Shown here piece after piece: positions 40,888 to 52,990 of a DNA stretch of 64,000 bases. The notes beneath the pieces were generated by a model. It had not been told where the DNA came from. It saw nothing but the letters and a program-made list of their open reading frames with translations, and made no database searches. Each line of letters opens with the position of its first letter. The stretch's first letter is position 1. The stretch covers positions 212,576,517-212,640,516 of the forward strand of contig JARDYH010000004.1 of the NCBI GenBank assembly GCA_029215795.1. The letters are read 5' to 3'. The position numbers were made by a program, and so were the translations under genes. The stretch comes from Anniella stebbinsi (lineage: Eukaryota > Chordata > Lepidosauria > Squamata > Anniellidae).

Positions 40888-41703
40888 GCCTAGTTCCCAG
40901 ATGCTTATAGGTCTCTGATGGGCACCTGCTGCCGCATGCAGAATTTGACTTTTGGCACGTCACCGCCAATGCATGGAAAGCAATATAAGTAGTACCTTGC
41001 CAAAAGATAACCCTGCACACAGCAACAGATGCCAGAAATTAGTTTATGAGCATATAGGGGACAATGGCATTCTCATGTGCTTACGTAGTTGTATGAATAA
41101 GCCGAATATAATGTCCCACATCTCTTCCTTTAAAGTGTTCTGTAAAAGCTGAATGCTTTCGTCTTCTTCTTCTTTTCAAAAGGTTGTACAGCATGGAATG
41201 AATTGAGTATCGGACTACTGGATTGGAAATGTGTTAATGGGCACCACTATTACAATGAATCGAGACAGTAATCCAAGAGCTTGGGTAGAAATATGTTTTG
41301 CAGCTTTTAGTCTAATGAGGCTTGCTATGTCTTTGCTACACTTGAAAGCTAGGGAAAAGATTATCCCACAATTTACAAAGAAGGATTAAATATTTGTAGG
41401 ACATCATTCCGTTGTGGGATGACTCGTTCTCAGTTGTGACTGCAGTTGAATGCAAAATAGAACCTTTATTGATGTGTGTACGCAACCTCATCTTCCATTT
41501 TGTTGGCTGGGTTCAAGAGATTCTGTTGGAATGATCTGGTACTATCCACAAATTGAGCTGTTATGGTTTACCCCAACTCCATATCATTTAATAAAACAAT
41601 AGTAGTGTTTTTAAAAGACCTATCATTCAGGCACGTTTCTGTTTACTTTCCACCAATCCCAATGGGAACCTAATATGCATCACTTAAATGTTTTCAACAA
41701 ATT
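40888..41703. other. Unassigned non-coding DNA
   Basis: No gene or repeat boundary was recognised between the MITE and the CR1-like LINE. Confidence 0.35.
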
Positions 41704-41952
41704 ATGCACAGTGTGGAGAATTTGGATAGGGAGACATTTTTCTCCCTATCCCATAATACTAGAACATGGGGTCACCCCATGAAGCTGATTGGTGGGAGAT
41801 TCAGGACAGATAAAAGGCAGTACTTCTTCACACATCAGATAGTTAAAGTATGGGAGTCACTACTACAAGATGTGGTGATGACCACCAATTTGGATGGCTT
41901 TAAAAGGAGATTGGACAAATTCATAGCGGACAAGGCTATCGATGGCTACTAG
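41704..41952 (+). pseudogene. CR1-like LINE ORF2 C-terminus
   Basis: 82 codons reading NTRTWGHPMKLIGGRFRTDK, then FFTHQIVKVWESL and DGFKRRLDKFI. This is the conserved C-terminal block of L2/CR1-group reverse-transcriptase proteins. Upstream RT domains are absent, so this is a 5'-truncated insertion and the product is not functional. Confidence 0.75.
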
Positions 41953-42019
41953 TCCTGATGGCAGTATTCTAACTCTATTCTCAGAGGTAGTATGCTTATG
42001 TACACAAGTGCTGGGAACA

Positions 42020-42660
42020 TGATACTACAAGTGAGAAGGATCTTGGAATTGTTGTAGATCACAATCTGAATATAAGGCAACAGTGTCATGAGGCTACAAA
42101 AAACACAAATGCTATTTTGGGATGCATTAATAGAAGTAGAGCTTCTAAATCATGCAAAGTATTGGTTCCCCTCTATTCGGCACTGGTTAGGCCTCATCTT
42201 GAGTATGGTGTCCAGTTCTGGGCACCACACTTCAAGAAGGATGCAGACAAGCGGGAGGGGGTTCAGAGGAGGGCAATGAAGATGATCAGGGATCTGGAAA
42301 CAAAGCCCCATGAGGGAGAGACTGAAAGGACTGGGCATACTTAGCCTGGAGAAGCGAAGACTGAGGAGAGACATGATAATACTCTTGAAATACTTGAGGG
42401 CCAGGATCTCTTCTCAATCATCCCAGAGTGTAGGACACAGAATAATGGGCTCAAGTTACAGGAAGCCAGATTCTGGCTGAACATGAGGAATAACTTCCTG
42501 ACTGTTAGAGCAGTTCGACAATGGAACCAATGACCTAGGAAGGTTGTGGGCTCTCCCACACTAGAGGCATTCAAGAGGCAGCTGGATTTCTGCATTGAGC
42601 AGGGGGTTGGACTCAATGGCCTTATAGGTCCCTTCCAATTCTACTATTCTATCACTCTAT
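42020..42660 (+). mobile_element. CR1 LINE 3' end inserted in another LINE
   Basis: The frame DLGIVVDHNLNIRQQCHEAT, then ILGCINRS and LYSALVRPHLEYGVQFWAPHF is the CR1 reverse-transcriptase C-terminus, with frame breaks between the segments. It continues into the CR1 3' end: GTTGGACTCAATGGCCTTAT, CCTTCCAATTCTACTATTC and the terminal TATCACTCTATGA, a degraded form of the CR1 octamer tail. Confidence 0.85.
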
Positions 42661-42800
42661 GACCCAGAGGGTGCTATTGCACTCATGCCCTACTTGTGGG
42701 CTTTCCAGAGGCAGTTAGATGGCCACTGTGTGAACAGAATGCTGGACTACATGGATCCATGGTCTGATCCAGCATGACTTTTCTTACGTTCTTATATTCT

Positions 42801-43540
42801 AATAGAGGTTAGGTCTGTCCATTGATATGATCCACATTAGCCAAAAATGAAACTTCCATATTCAGTAGCAGCATATGTTTGATTGCCAGATACTAGGGAA
42901 AAGTTATTCATGGCTTTCTCCATAATGCCCTGTTTGTGAGCCAAGAGGTGTTTGTTCACTCAGAACTGGAGACAGAATACTAGATTAGATTAATTTTTGG
43001 TCTCATCCAGCATGGCAACCATGATGTGTATGTGAGATCCATCTGCATTTTGCAGCTTGTCAGGCATCTTTGATTCCATCATCTGTTCATTAAGAGAATT
43101 GGATTTTTTAAAGGGATGTACAAGAAGCTCTTTCCACTTGTACTAATGTTCATTTGTGCTAATGCACACTTGCATTAAAAAAGAAATGATCCTGAAGTCC
43201 ACACGACTTAGAAGAGAGGGAGTGCTCATCCCCAAATTGTTTTGTTCCCACCAGTCAGATTTATATTTCCTGGGATTATAGCTGTTTAAGCATCAGGGAG
43301 CTCTTCATCATAGGAGGGAATTGGGTTGTACAACATCAGTTGCTGTAATTGTTCACAGGCCATATGAAGGCTATGGACTCGACCAGTTTTGGTATACATG
43401 CAGTGAGCCTGGCCTTTGGCCTTTGCCTGGTCAGCAGAGTCCCTGAAGCTCTTTAGGCTCCTGCTCCTGCATCCTGCTCCCTGCTCCTCACCATCCAGGA
43501 AGGGATGTGTGAACCAGCAAACCCCGATCTCACCCAAGCT
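42801..43540. other. Unassigned non-coding DNA
   Basis: Nothing supported was seen. The minus frame at 43286-43537 has no domain. Confidence 0.35.
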
Positions 43541-44240
43541 CTCTGAATTTCATCTTGAATCTCGTTCTGACCCGAGTCCATGGGTGCCTCTACGAGAGCG
43601 ATTTAAAGCTCTTTCAAGGCACATTAAAAATTTTACCTCCACAAGAGCAGAGCAAAAGTCGGGGGTTGAGGCGTGTTTTCCCTCCGATTATGCGCATCTT
43701 CACATGTGCGTTAAATAGCGAGTTTTAATTTACCGCGGGAGTTAAAGTGCCTTATGACCATGTAAACAAGTGATTCTCTGCATTAAACACCTTTAAACCA
43801 CGATTCAGGCAACCGTTAATGCACTTCACCGCCTCCCGTGTATAGGGATTAGGCGTAAAAGCAATTGCGAGTAGGTGCGCATAATTGGACAACCAGGCGT
43901 CAAACCGAATTCTTGTAGAGGGGACCTAAATCAGATTGCAAGCTTTGCTTTTTTCTGTTTGCATGCAAATCTGTGTGTATTTTCATGAATATTTCTTTCC
44001 AAATATCTTTGAAATGCACAAATCTCCCATTGATCAGAGTGCATTTTGTATGCATATTTTTCAAAGTCTGCATTTTTTACACACATGTTTTAAAAATACC
44101 CATGCTGGTGAATACATTTATTTTGGTCTTCGGATAACATTGCAAGTGCAGAAATGTAAGGACCAATTGCAGATTGTGTCCAAGACTATATTTGGTCCAG
44201 AAGGTGCAAACTAGGTAAATCCTGATCAAAAACAAATTGA
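43541..44240. repeat. Dispersed repeat, copy interrupted by a MITE
   Basis: The parts at 43541-43581 and 43928-44240 align with the uninterrupted copy at 29186-29570. CGAGTCCAT is followed by the MITE and then by ATCAGATTGCAAGCTTTGC. Confidence 0.55.
43582..43927. mobile_element. MITE with CCTCTACA ends, copy 2
   Basis: GGGTGCCTCTACGAGAGCGA at the left and TTCTTGTAGAGGGGACCT at the right. The interior aligns with 19776-20133: TTAAAGCTCTTTCAAG, GTTAAATAGCGAGTTTTA, ATGTAAACAAG and ACCAGGCGTCAAAC. The empty site at about 29230 fixes the boundaries to within 2-3 bases. Confidence 0.7.
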
Positions 44241-44920
44241 AATGAAAATCTCATACATCCTTATTGTTATCCAGTAGTGTAATGAAGCCAGGGATCTCAG
44301 GATACAGCACAATCACATTTTTTTTATTAGCAGGGACAAGGATGTTTTTCTGCCACCCCCGCAGGATTCCCTGTTGCCTCTGAGTATAGTTGCAACTCTT
44401 ACAGTAACTGGGGGGAAATGTATTTTCCCAGGAACAATATATAGTTCCTTGTTGTAATGTAAAGTATTTTGAGACAGCTTGGTCTTGAATGGATAGTTAA
44501 GAGCCATTACTTTACAAAAGACCTGCTCCTAGCAGATGAAAATGCCCAGAACTGTGCCGATATGGAGCAACACACAGGCTGCAATTTTGGACCCTTCAGG
44601 TCAGTGGGCAAACTCCCCTGCGCACAACTTTGTGGGCATTTGCCCTATCATTGCCACCCTCCATCCCTGATCGCCGGGCTATACGAGCTAGTTCTGAGGC
44701 TTGACTTGTCCCAGCAAGCACTCGGCATCTGCCTGCCACTTCACACCAAAATTATGCACTTACAAGGAGGGCCTTGGAATGATTATTTTCCCCATTCGCC
44801 AGTAATTATCGTAAAAGACTATCATCTTGTTAGGAGTATTATACTTTTGTTAAAAATGTTTTTATATGATTTATACAAATTTTTAATGTGTAATGTGGAC
44901 AGGCCCCAGAGCCTTCATAT
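44241..44920. other. Unassigned non-coding DNA
   Basis: A 183-codon plus frame at 44469-45020 crosses the edge of the hAT-like fragment and has no domain. Rejected as a gene. Confidence 0.35.
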
Positions 44921-45250
44921 CAGGGATGTGTATCGTAGTGTTCCGATGTCCGATAACGAACTGATAAGGTTGTTATCAGACATCCGATTAACGATACATA
45001 CTACTGGAGGCCCTATCTGATCGGATCCGAAATCCGCCATTTTAGGGCTGGCCCTCCCTCTTCCCCACTCACGCTCCTAACCTGTGGCCTTCCCCGCTGC
45101 CGTCTGCTGCTTCTGGACTACTACTAGGCTTTGCGGCCTAGTTCTCAGTAGTCCGGAGCAGCGGAGGGCAGCGGAGGGCAGCGGGGAAGGCTGCAGGCAA
45201 GGGGGACCCCTCCCTCCCTCCTCCCCACTCGCGCTCCTTACCTGCAAAGG
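44921..45250. mobile_element. Truncated GC-rich hAT-like element
   Basis: Begins CAGGGATGTGTATCG. It continues with CATCCGATTAACGATAC, CTGATCGGATCCG and the internal palindrome ACTACTACTAGGC/GCCTAGTTCTCAGTAGT shared with 62265-63905. The right end is missing or decayed. Confidence 0.55.
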
Positions 45251-46457
45251 CAAAAGTGCAAATGCAGCTGCTATTTCGGTGGAAAGGGGTGGGCGGCTGC
45301 CAAGTGCTCTACATACCTTGCGGGCATTCGAGCCGGGTTCATGCTTGTGCAAAGAGTGCTTGACTGGGTCTGGGGGGATGGTCAGCCAGACACCCGGATC
45401 CACTCAAGCACGTGAGACAACCCTAGATATGGCTATGGGGAGTGTTCTGTAGGTGAAGATTTCAGAACACCAACTTCATGAATCTGCATTCTGCGATTCT
45501 GGTTATAGTTTGGTTAAAAAACTAGAGGAATTTCTCATCGTCTCTGCATTTGAAATCTGTTATGGAATTGGATATCGTCAGTCCATGTCCTTTTGTTTGA
45601 AGAATAATAGCGTATACGAGAGGATGTCAAGGCTGGTGCAGGATGAATGATGATGGAGGGCTTTTGAAGTGAAATATGTCAGAAGATACTGACATCGTCG
45701 TAACAATGTACAGGGCTTTGATTATATTCACTGAGCAACATCGACTCCACTGGGGCTGCTTCTATGAGTTCAACCTTCACTCCCAGGCCTGAACTGTCCG
45801 TCACTGCTTTTGCAAAGTATTGTGAGCAACATTTCACAGATCCAAGAGCCTGATCCAAAGTTCACTCAGGCAAGTTATTAAGAATTTACTGCATGAGAAA
45901 TGTGGGAGCCAAAGCAGGGAAAAGAACAACATTGTCTGGGTACATATTTCAAGACAGAGAAAGCTCTGATGGAGCCGTATCGAGAAAGCTAATCGTCATT
46001 CAGAGGTTGGTTTATTTTTCAACATGGAATTCTATCTTGAAAGCAAGTTGGGAATATAGGCAACAAAAAGGAAGAACACGTAGGATAATACTAATTAAGG
46101 AGAAAAGGAACTCATTAATTACCCCTATCTAGGCATTGATCTGCACATACAAAGGCTAAAACTATGTAGGGCACACAGCAAAACTTCCTCCTTCCCACTG
46201 GCATGCAGGCTCTGGTGAAGACCTTTTCATCTTTGGCACCAAGGAAGTGGGGGCTGGTGGCTCCAATTTCAGTGAGGCTGTGAATCCATTCTAAGTTTCA
46301 GCCAGAACCATAAATATGTTACAAATGGATGCACAGCCTCATCAAAAGTGAAGCCACCAGCCTCCAATGTAGGACTGAATTGGGGGGTGGGGGGTGAAAT
46401 TCTTATAAAAAATGAAATTAAATTAAATTCTCTCACATCTCTAGCTATCACTAATCC
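45251..46457. other. Unassigned non-coding DNA
   Basis: No recognised gene. Frames of 60-120 codons near 45084-46132 are domain-free, and several overlap on opposite strands. Confidence 0.35.
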
Positions 46458-46836
46458 TGTGAGGTTATCCTCAACCACTTGCTGCTGCTGCTGCCCCTGT
46501 CTCGCCTTCACTATTTAGGCACCACAGCATCACAGCCCAGCAACCTGATTTCCAGATAACTTCTTTGTTCCGCTGCCACCAGTACCTTCTCAGGTACACC
46601 CACAGACCACACCAGAAGATGGAATTAACAAAAAATTATTAATAAGAAATTGTGTGTCAACAAGCTTAATGGTTACTTCAGTTCAATTGCCTATCGGTTA
46701 CAAGGTTTCAATGCTTATTGGTTTCAGTCAGAACTCTTATACTTTAACAAACTGTTCCTTATTTAATCTATGCTCTAAAATCTTATCTCAATCTCTCAAT
46801 CAAACACTCTTCTCATCTAATAATCCTGCTTCAGAG

Positions 46837-49602
46837 TAGGGATGTGCACTGACCCCCCGGATCGGATCGGATAGCGGATCGGAATCGGACCTGGGGGGTC
46901 GGATCGGATCGGATCGGATCGGAGGCTGGTCGGATCGGATCGGACCAGATGTCCGATCCGGATCGGACGCCATTTTGAATGCTTTTTCCCATAGCCAAGT
47001 ATTGTTTTACAAAAACGCCTATAACTTTTTCATTTTTAAAGATAGAAGGATGAAACTTGGGCACATTGTAGACTGGTTAGGGGTAGTTATCTGTGAGAAA
47101 TTTCAGAAAGATTGGTGCATGAATTTTGTGGCAATTAATTTTTTAATAAATACCCAGGAATGCCTATAACTTTGTCATTTTTAAAGTTACACACATGAAA
47201 CTTTGCCACATTGTAGGGGGTACCTTGGGACCTATGTGTGTGAAATTTCGGAAACGTAGGTGCTTGTCTTGTGTGGCAATTAATTTTTAGAAAAATGGGT
47301 AGTAGTGGGGTAAATACAGTTACGCCTCCCATTTTTTTATTTTTGAAGATACAAACAGGAAACTTGGGCACATTACAGGTACCACTTGCCTTGATATGTG
47401 TGTGAAATTTCAGAAACATTGGAGCTTTCCTTGTGTGGCAATTAATTTTTGAAACAATGAGGAAAGAAACACCTATAACTTTGTCATTTTTAAAGTTACA
47501 CACATGAAACTTTGCCACATTGTAGGTGGTACCTTGGGACCTATGTGTGTAAAATTTCAGAAACGTAGGTGCTTGTATTGTGTGGCAATTAATTTTTGAA
47601 ACAATGAGGGATTCATTGGACAGCACTTGCCCATAGGGATTCATTGGAAAGCACTTTCCCATTGAGAAATACAGTTATGCCTCCCACTTTTTTATTTTTG
47701 AAGATACAAACAGGAAACTTGGGCACATTGTAGACTGGTTAGGGATAGTTATCTGTGAGAAATTTCAGAAAGATTGGTGCATGCGTTTTGTGGCAATTAA
47801 TTTTTTAATAAATACCCAGGAATGCCTATAACTTTGTCATTTTTAAAGTTACATACATGAAACTTTGCCACATTGTAGGTGGTACCTTGGGACCTATGTG
47901 TGTGAAATTTCAAAAACGTAGGTGCTTGCCTTGTATGGCAATTAATTTTAGAAAAATGGGTAGTAGTGGGGTAAATACAGTTACGCCTCCCATTTTTTAT
48001 TTTTAAAGATACAAACAGGAAACATGGGCACATTACAGGGAACACTTCGCTTGATATGTGTGTAAAATTTCAGAAAGCTGGGTCCAGGCACTTTGAGTAC
48101 AAAGTGAAAGCAGACACGAGCCCTGTAATGGATACTACCAAGGATCAAAGGGATCGAGACCAGAGTGATCCTTCCTTGCACGCATGGCTGCAAAACTCAG
48201 CTAGGCTCAGCCGTTCTGCTTGAAAAGTGAAAGTAGGAAAGGAAACACGAGCCCTGTAATGGATACTACTAGCAAGGATCAAAGGGATCGAGACGAGAGA
48301 GTGTTTCCTTTTCTTCGCGGGAAGCGGGAGGGGAAGACCTGGCCTCTGTAGAAATTTTTTTGAAACATGTAATTTAAAAATTCCATAGCCATCAAATGCC
48401 TGGACCTATAATTCTGAAATTTCTGACACATATCTACCCCTAACCCATCTACAAAGTGAGCAATGTTCAGACTTCTAACTTTTAAAATAAAAAAGTTATA
48501 GGCGTTTCTTTCCTCATTGTTTCAAAAATACCTTGCCACCACATGCCTGGACCCAGCTGTCTGAAATTTTACACACATATCAAGCCAAGTGGTACCTGTA
48601 ATGTGCCCATGTTTCCTGTTTGTATCTACAAAAATAAAAAAGTGGGAGGCGTAACTGTATTTACCCCACCACTACCCATTTTTCTAAAATTAATTGCCAC
48701 ACAAGGCAAGCACCTACGTTTCCGAAATTTCACACACATAGGTCCCAAGGTACCGCCTACAATGTGGCAAAGTTTCATGTGTGTAACTTTAAAAATGACA
48801 AAGTTATAGGCATTCCTGGGTATTTATTAAAAAATTAATTGCCACACAAGGCAAGCACCTATGTTTCTGAAATTTCACACACATAGGTTCCAAGGTACCA
48901 CCTACAATGTGGCAAAGTTTCATGTGTGTAACTTTAAAAATGACAAAGTTATAGGTGTTTCTTTCCTCATTGTTTCAAAAATTAATTGCCACACAAGGAA
49001 AGCTCCAATGTTTCCGAAATTTCACACACATATCAAGGCAAGTGGTACCTGTAATGTGCCCAAGTTTCCTGTTTGTATCTTCAAAAATAAAAAAATGAGA
49101 GGTGTAACTGTATTTACCCCACTACTACCCATTTTTCTAAAAATTAATTGCCACACAAGACAAGCACCTATATTTCTGAAATTTCACACACATAGGTCCC
49201 AAGGTACCCCCTACAATGTGGCAAAGTTTCATGTGTGTAACTTTAAAAATGACAAAGTTATAGGCATTCCTGGGTATTTATTAAAAAATTAATTGCCACA
49301 AAATGCATGCACCAATCTTTCTGAAATTTCTCACAGATAACTACCCCTAACCAGTCTACAATGTGCCCAAGTTTCATCCTTCTATCTTTAAAAATGAAAA
49401 AGTTATAGGCGTTTTTGTAAAACAATACTTGGCTATGGGAAAAAGCATTCAAAATGGCGTCCGATCCGGATCGGACCTCATCGGATCGGATCGGATCGGA
49501 TCGGAGGTTGGCCGGATCGGATCGGATCGGATCGGATTTTCCCGATTTGGGGTCGGATCGGATTCGGATCGTGGATCGGATCCGATCCGATGCACACCCC
49601 TA
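46837..49602. mobile_element. 2.8-kb foldback hAT-like element
   Basis: The ends are TAGGGATGTGCACTGA and, as reverse complement of the right end, TAGGGGTGTGCATCGG. CTTCAGAG is duplicated exactly at 46829-46836 and 49603-49610. Two arms of about 1.1-1.2 kb are inverted copies, for example GATAGAAGGATGAAACTTGG at about 47041 against its complement near 49370. Each arm holds several CCTATAACTTTGTCATTTTT units. The centre (48060-48530) is unique apart from an internal duplication. No transposase. Frames up to 175 codons arise because the repeated units lack stops. Confidence 0.85.
48105..48305. repeat. Internal duplication in the foldback centre
   Basis: ACGAGCCCTGTAATGGATAC followed by AAGGATCAAAGGGATCGAGA occurs at about 48115 and again at about 48249. 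Confidence 0.75.
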
Positions 49603-50003
49603 CTTCAGAGTATCTCTCTCTCAATACTCTCAATTCTCTCAAATCTTCCCCCAATCAACCCTGTCAGCTCTCTCTGAAAGTCACATATACTGTAGACACT
49701 CCACTCACTCTCTAGCTCCTCCCACTCTTACACAGCCAACTAATCCAGGCACTCCAACTAACCAGCCAATCAACACTCACCTTCCATTCGGGCACACAGC
49801 CAGCCAATCCAGGCACTTCCCCACAACCAGCCAATCACTCTCTACTTACCAAGACCTATAACGACAAACAGTAAGTACATTTCGACCTAGTTATTTACTT
49901 TACCTGTTATTGTTCTTAACCCTTTTTAAAGATATAAACAAATGCATATCACAAACAATAAACTTTGCAATATATTTACAACCACAAACAGCAGAACATC
50001 ACA

Positions 50004-50917
50004 AGCCCTAGGTGCACATGGACATATTAATTCTGGAGTATGCCTTAACTTGTGTATTAAATTGGGTAATGTATGTGAAACACTTTAAACACCCAGGAAG
50101 AGCACTATATAAATGTTATTAATAGGAGGAAGCCTCCTCTCCAGGCATGCTCAGAAAAACCAAATTAATTCCCCTAAAACCTGTGGAACAGATTTACTGT
50201 AAGTACAATTCAGATCCTGTCACACCCCAGTGATCTCTTCAGGACTGTGACAGGGTCGCGCATTACAAGGTGACCAAACTTGTATCTACACACCAGGAAA
50301 TACGAATTTCAGCACCATCATTTACGATTATTTAGGTACAGCTTAGCAGCAGATCATCACGAGACGACAGTACTGTACCGTTTGGGATTCTGCTATGCTT
50401 GACTTTGAAATATTGGCTGACCTGCTGTATCCACACCAGGAATGTTCTGCTATGTTTTGATTTCCGTCTTCTTTCAATGTTGAAAAGTAAGTGTTTCCTA
50501 GGAACTATGAAGCACTTCAGGAAAATGTCACTTTTTATAGCAGGATACAAAAAGAGGAAATAAGAGTGAGATCCATGGAATAACAAGAAGGTTCTTGCAT
50601 TGTTCAAATCAGGCCTAAGCTATGACAGATCTCTCTGTGAGGGCATAGAATGAGGGAAATGTTCACATCAAGCATTAATGAGCACTTAGTTCCAAATGGC
50701 CTCATGCTCCATTTCCTAGAGGTTTCTAGAGGGCAAACTCTGAAAATCTAAGACACAAAGTTGAGGGTGGGTAGGAGGGTGAAAGAGGGATTCCTAAACC
50801 CCTAGACATGGTTCCTTAGATGCAGAAACAATGTCAGAAGTTTGGGTGAAATGGAGAAAGCCAGGCACAAAGAGCACAATTTATGTCAGTATACGATCCC
50901 CTTTTACTGAAAATAAG
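50004..50917. other. Unassigned non-coding DNA
   Basis: No gene. Frames under 95 codons only. Confidence 0.35.
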
Positions 50918-50995
50918 GGCCCTGTTCAGAAGATGCCAAAAAGTTTTAAGCACCATGGTTAAAGCCATGGTTTAAGGTGTCTTCTGAACAGGGCC
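50918..50995. mobile_element. 78-bp hairpin MITE
   Basis: GGCCCTGTTCAGAAGATGCC pairs with GGTGTCTTCTGAACAGGGCC, and the inner CCATGGTT pairs with AACCATGG-like sequence. A minimal, nearly perfect hairpin. Confidence 0.7.
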
Positions 50996-52589
50996 ATGAT
51001 GTGGCTTGCCCTGTGAAGCTGGCTGAGAATACTAAGCAATACTGGAAGTGGTGACAATAGTGAAAAGTATCTTCTGCTATCTTCTACTCCCCCTGAATAT
51101 GCACATACATTGGATGGAATCCACAGAGTACATTGCACCATGCCATGCAATGTTGCTTAAATGAATTGCATCATTCAAGAGTAATGCTTCTGTAATGGCT
51201 GCTATCTTTCAGGAAGCGTTATTTCACTCAAGTTTCCTCTCTTGCTCTCTGGCATGGGCTCAGAGTAGGTCGCAAAACTATAACGTAACAGCGCCATGTC
51301 TTCATGAAAAACTGACTAAACAGGTTGTAATCCCAGTGTTCAGTTTCTACAACACTGGTGATTGCATTACTGCAATAGACTCTAAATGGAAAGGTTGTAA
51401 GGAGATAACACACCACTTTAGCCATGACTGCACTGGGCCCACTTCTAGATGCTGCCTATTATCTATAAAATAATACACCCAATTCTAGATGCTGGTTATT
51501 CCCACGAGTTCTGCCTTCTCTCCACCTGGCTTTGCTCCTAGAGAATAGGCCCTCCTGAGATACCACCTTCTCTAATGAGTGGGAACTCAAGATAAATAAG
51601 GTTGATCAACCCACAGCCTGAGGTAGTAATTGTAGCTGGGTGGCAGGATCAATACATCCACCATGTTTATAGGTCTGGATTTCAACTTCCCAGGTGATCT
51701 GTGTTCACAGTAGAGAACTGATTTTTGTACTGAGGATGTCTTCCTACATCATTCTTTTACTTAGAGAGCCGAGATGCTGTTGTCTTGCATATCTAGGGGG
51801 ATCCTTTCTAGGGAAATCTGTGAAGACACCTCCTGCAGGAAATGAGATCAAGCTGCTTCATGAAATGAAAGTATGTGTACGCACCAGAGCCTTTTCTAGT
51901 TACTGATACTGCCAGAGTTGCGGATCCTTTTTACATTTTTTTTAAAAAATCCCCCAGAGGTTCAAAAATCTAGGTGTCTAATAACTGCAGATGCATCCAA
52001 AAATTGGGCCTGGGATGTTGCAGGCTATGATTTTCAAATATGCTCCAACTCTGGCATATGCCAGTTATTGCCTACCTGATGGAGTACATGGAAGGAAAAC
52101 AGACAAAGAATAGACCAAAGAGAACAGGACACCACCTTTCACTGCTATGTTCTCATAGTGGAAGGGATGGTGAGGTGGAGTTCAAAAGCCCACTGAAGGA
52201 AATGGTGGGGTGCTCAATGGGGAAAGTAGGGAGAAGTCTTTTGGAACTCATCACTCTCCTAGTGGTGGGAGTCCAAAGAGGTCCAAATTCCAGATAGGGC
52301 TCAGAAAAAAAAATGAACCAGATTCAGATGCTTAGAAAATAAATTGTTTTGCCAATCACCCTTCCAAACTGAGTCAAAACAACTGTTATCGTATAAATAT
52401 TTGAGTGAAACCAAGCAACCTTTAAAATTTAAAATTAACTTGTGGGAACAGTTATTGGCCATATTACTTTAAGTCTACAAGACCAGTAAAGGCAATAATG
52501 CACACACAAGAACATCCCATATCACCGATGTATGACCATAGATAACATAAAGCCCGATTAACCATTTGCAGTTATAGCAAGGGGTTCCT
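50996..52589. other. Unassigned non-coding DNA
   Basis: Nothing clearly supported. A decayed L2-like stretch is possible near 51470-51910 (a frame containing GNEIKLLHEMKVCVRTRAFS), but the match is weak. Confidence 0.3.
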
Positions 52590-52990
52590 TATACTTGCAT
52601 AAGCAGCAACTGTATTTATTAATGTGTGGCTGGCTTCCTGCAATGAACAAATTTTGGTGGTCATGTATGTAAATAATTGACGCCAATGTATTTAGGGCTT
52701 CATTTATTAGGAGAATAAAAACAAATTTAATTGGTTATTTGGCTTTAATTTATTTTTCTTTATTACACATATTGATTAACAGGAGTCATATCATGGTCAG
52801 AAATTGAATCTTGCTTAGAATCATTTAAGATGTTGGCATTTATTTGGTCCACCAGTGCATTCTGACATTTTTCTAATGAGTTATTGTAATTTGCTTTGGA
52901 AGATATAGATTCCAGAATGTTTTCTTTAATTATGTCTTCCCCTTCTGCACACCTCAATGAATTCTTCCTCTTGTTAAGACAAATGTTTCT
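52590..52990. other. AT-rich sequence, candidate conserved non-coding element
   Basis: About 400 bp without repeat signature, with homeodomain-like TAATTG and ATTTA words. It is a candidate only, because conservation cannot be judged from one sequence. Confidence 0.2.

Larger units (their letters stand above)
41704..42800 (+). mobile_element. CR1-like LINE 3' end, split by a CR1
   Basis: Coding remnant at 41704-41952 followed by 3' untranslated sequence. The latter is interrupted at about 42020 and resumes at about 42661 (CAGAGGGTGCTATTGCACTC). It ends with TGATCCAGCATGACTTTTCT and a TTCTTATATTCTAA tail. This copy shows that the AACATAAGAA...CTGGATCAG sequences scattered in the window are the tails of a LINE. 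Confidence 0.75.
46458..50003 (-). mobile_element. Solo LTR, second copy, split by a foldback element
   Basis: Parts at 46458-46836 and 49611-50003 match the LTR at 2357-3612: CTGCTGCTGCCCCTGTC, CCACCAGTACCTTC, CAGCCAGCCAATCCAGGCAC and GAACATCACA. It begins TGTGAGG and ends ATCACA. The flanks AATCC and AGCCC match at 3 of 5 positions, a decayed duplication. LTR length without the insert is about 770 bp. Minus orientation follows from the first copy. Confidence 0.65.

Noticed and set aside
44469..45020. 183-codon plus-strand open frame
   Set aside because: It crosses from unassigned DNA into the hAT-like fragment that starts at 44921 and has no recognisable motif.
47135..47662. 175-codon minus frame and similar ones at 47797-48045 and 48861-49292 with repeated CHTRQAPTFLKFHTH words
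   Set aside because: They come from stop-free tandem units in the arms of a foldback transposon and appear symmetrically on both strands.
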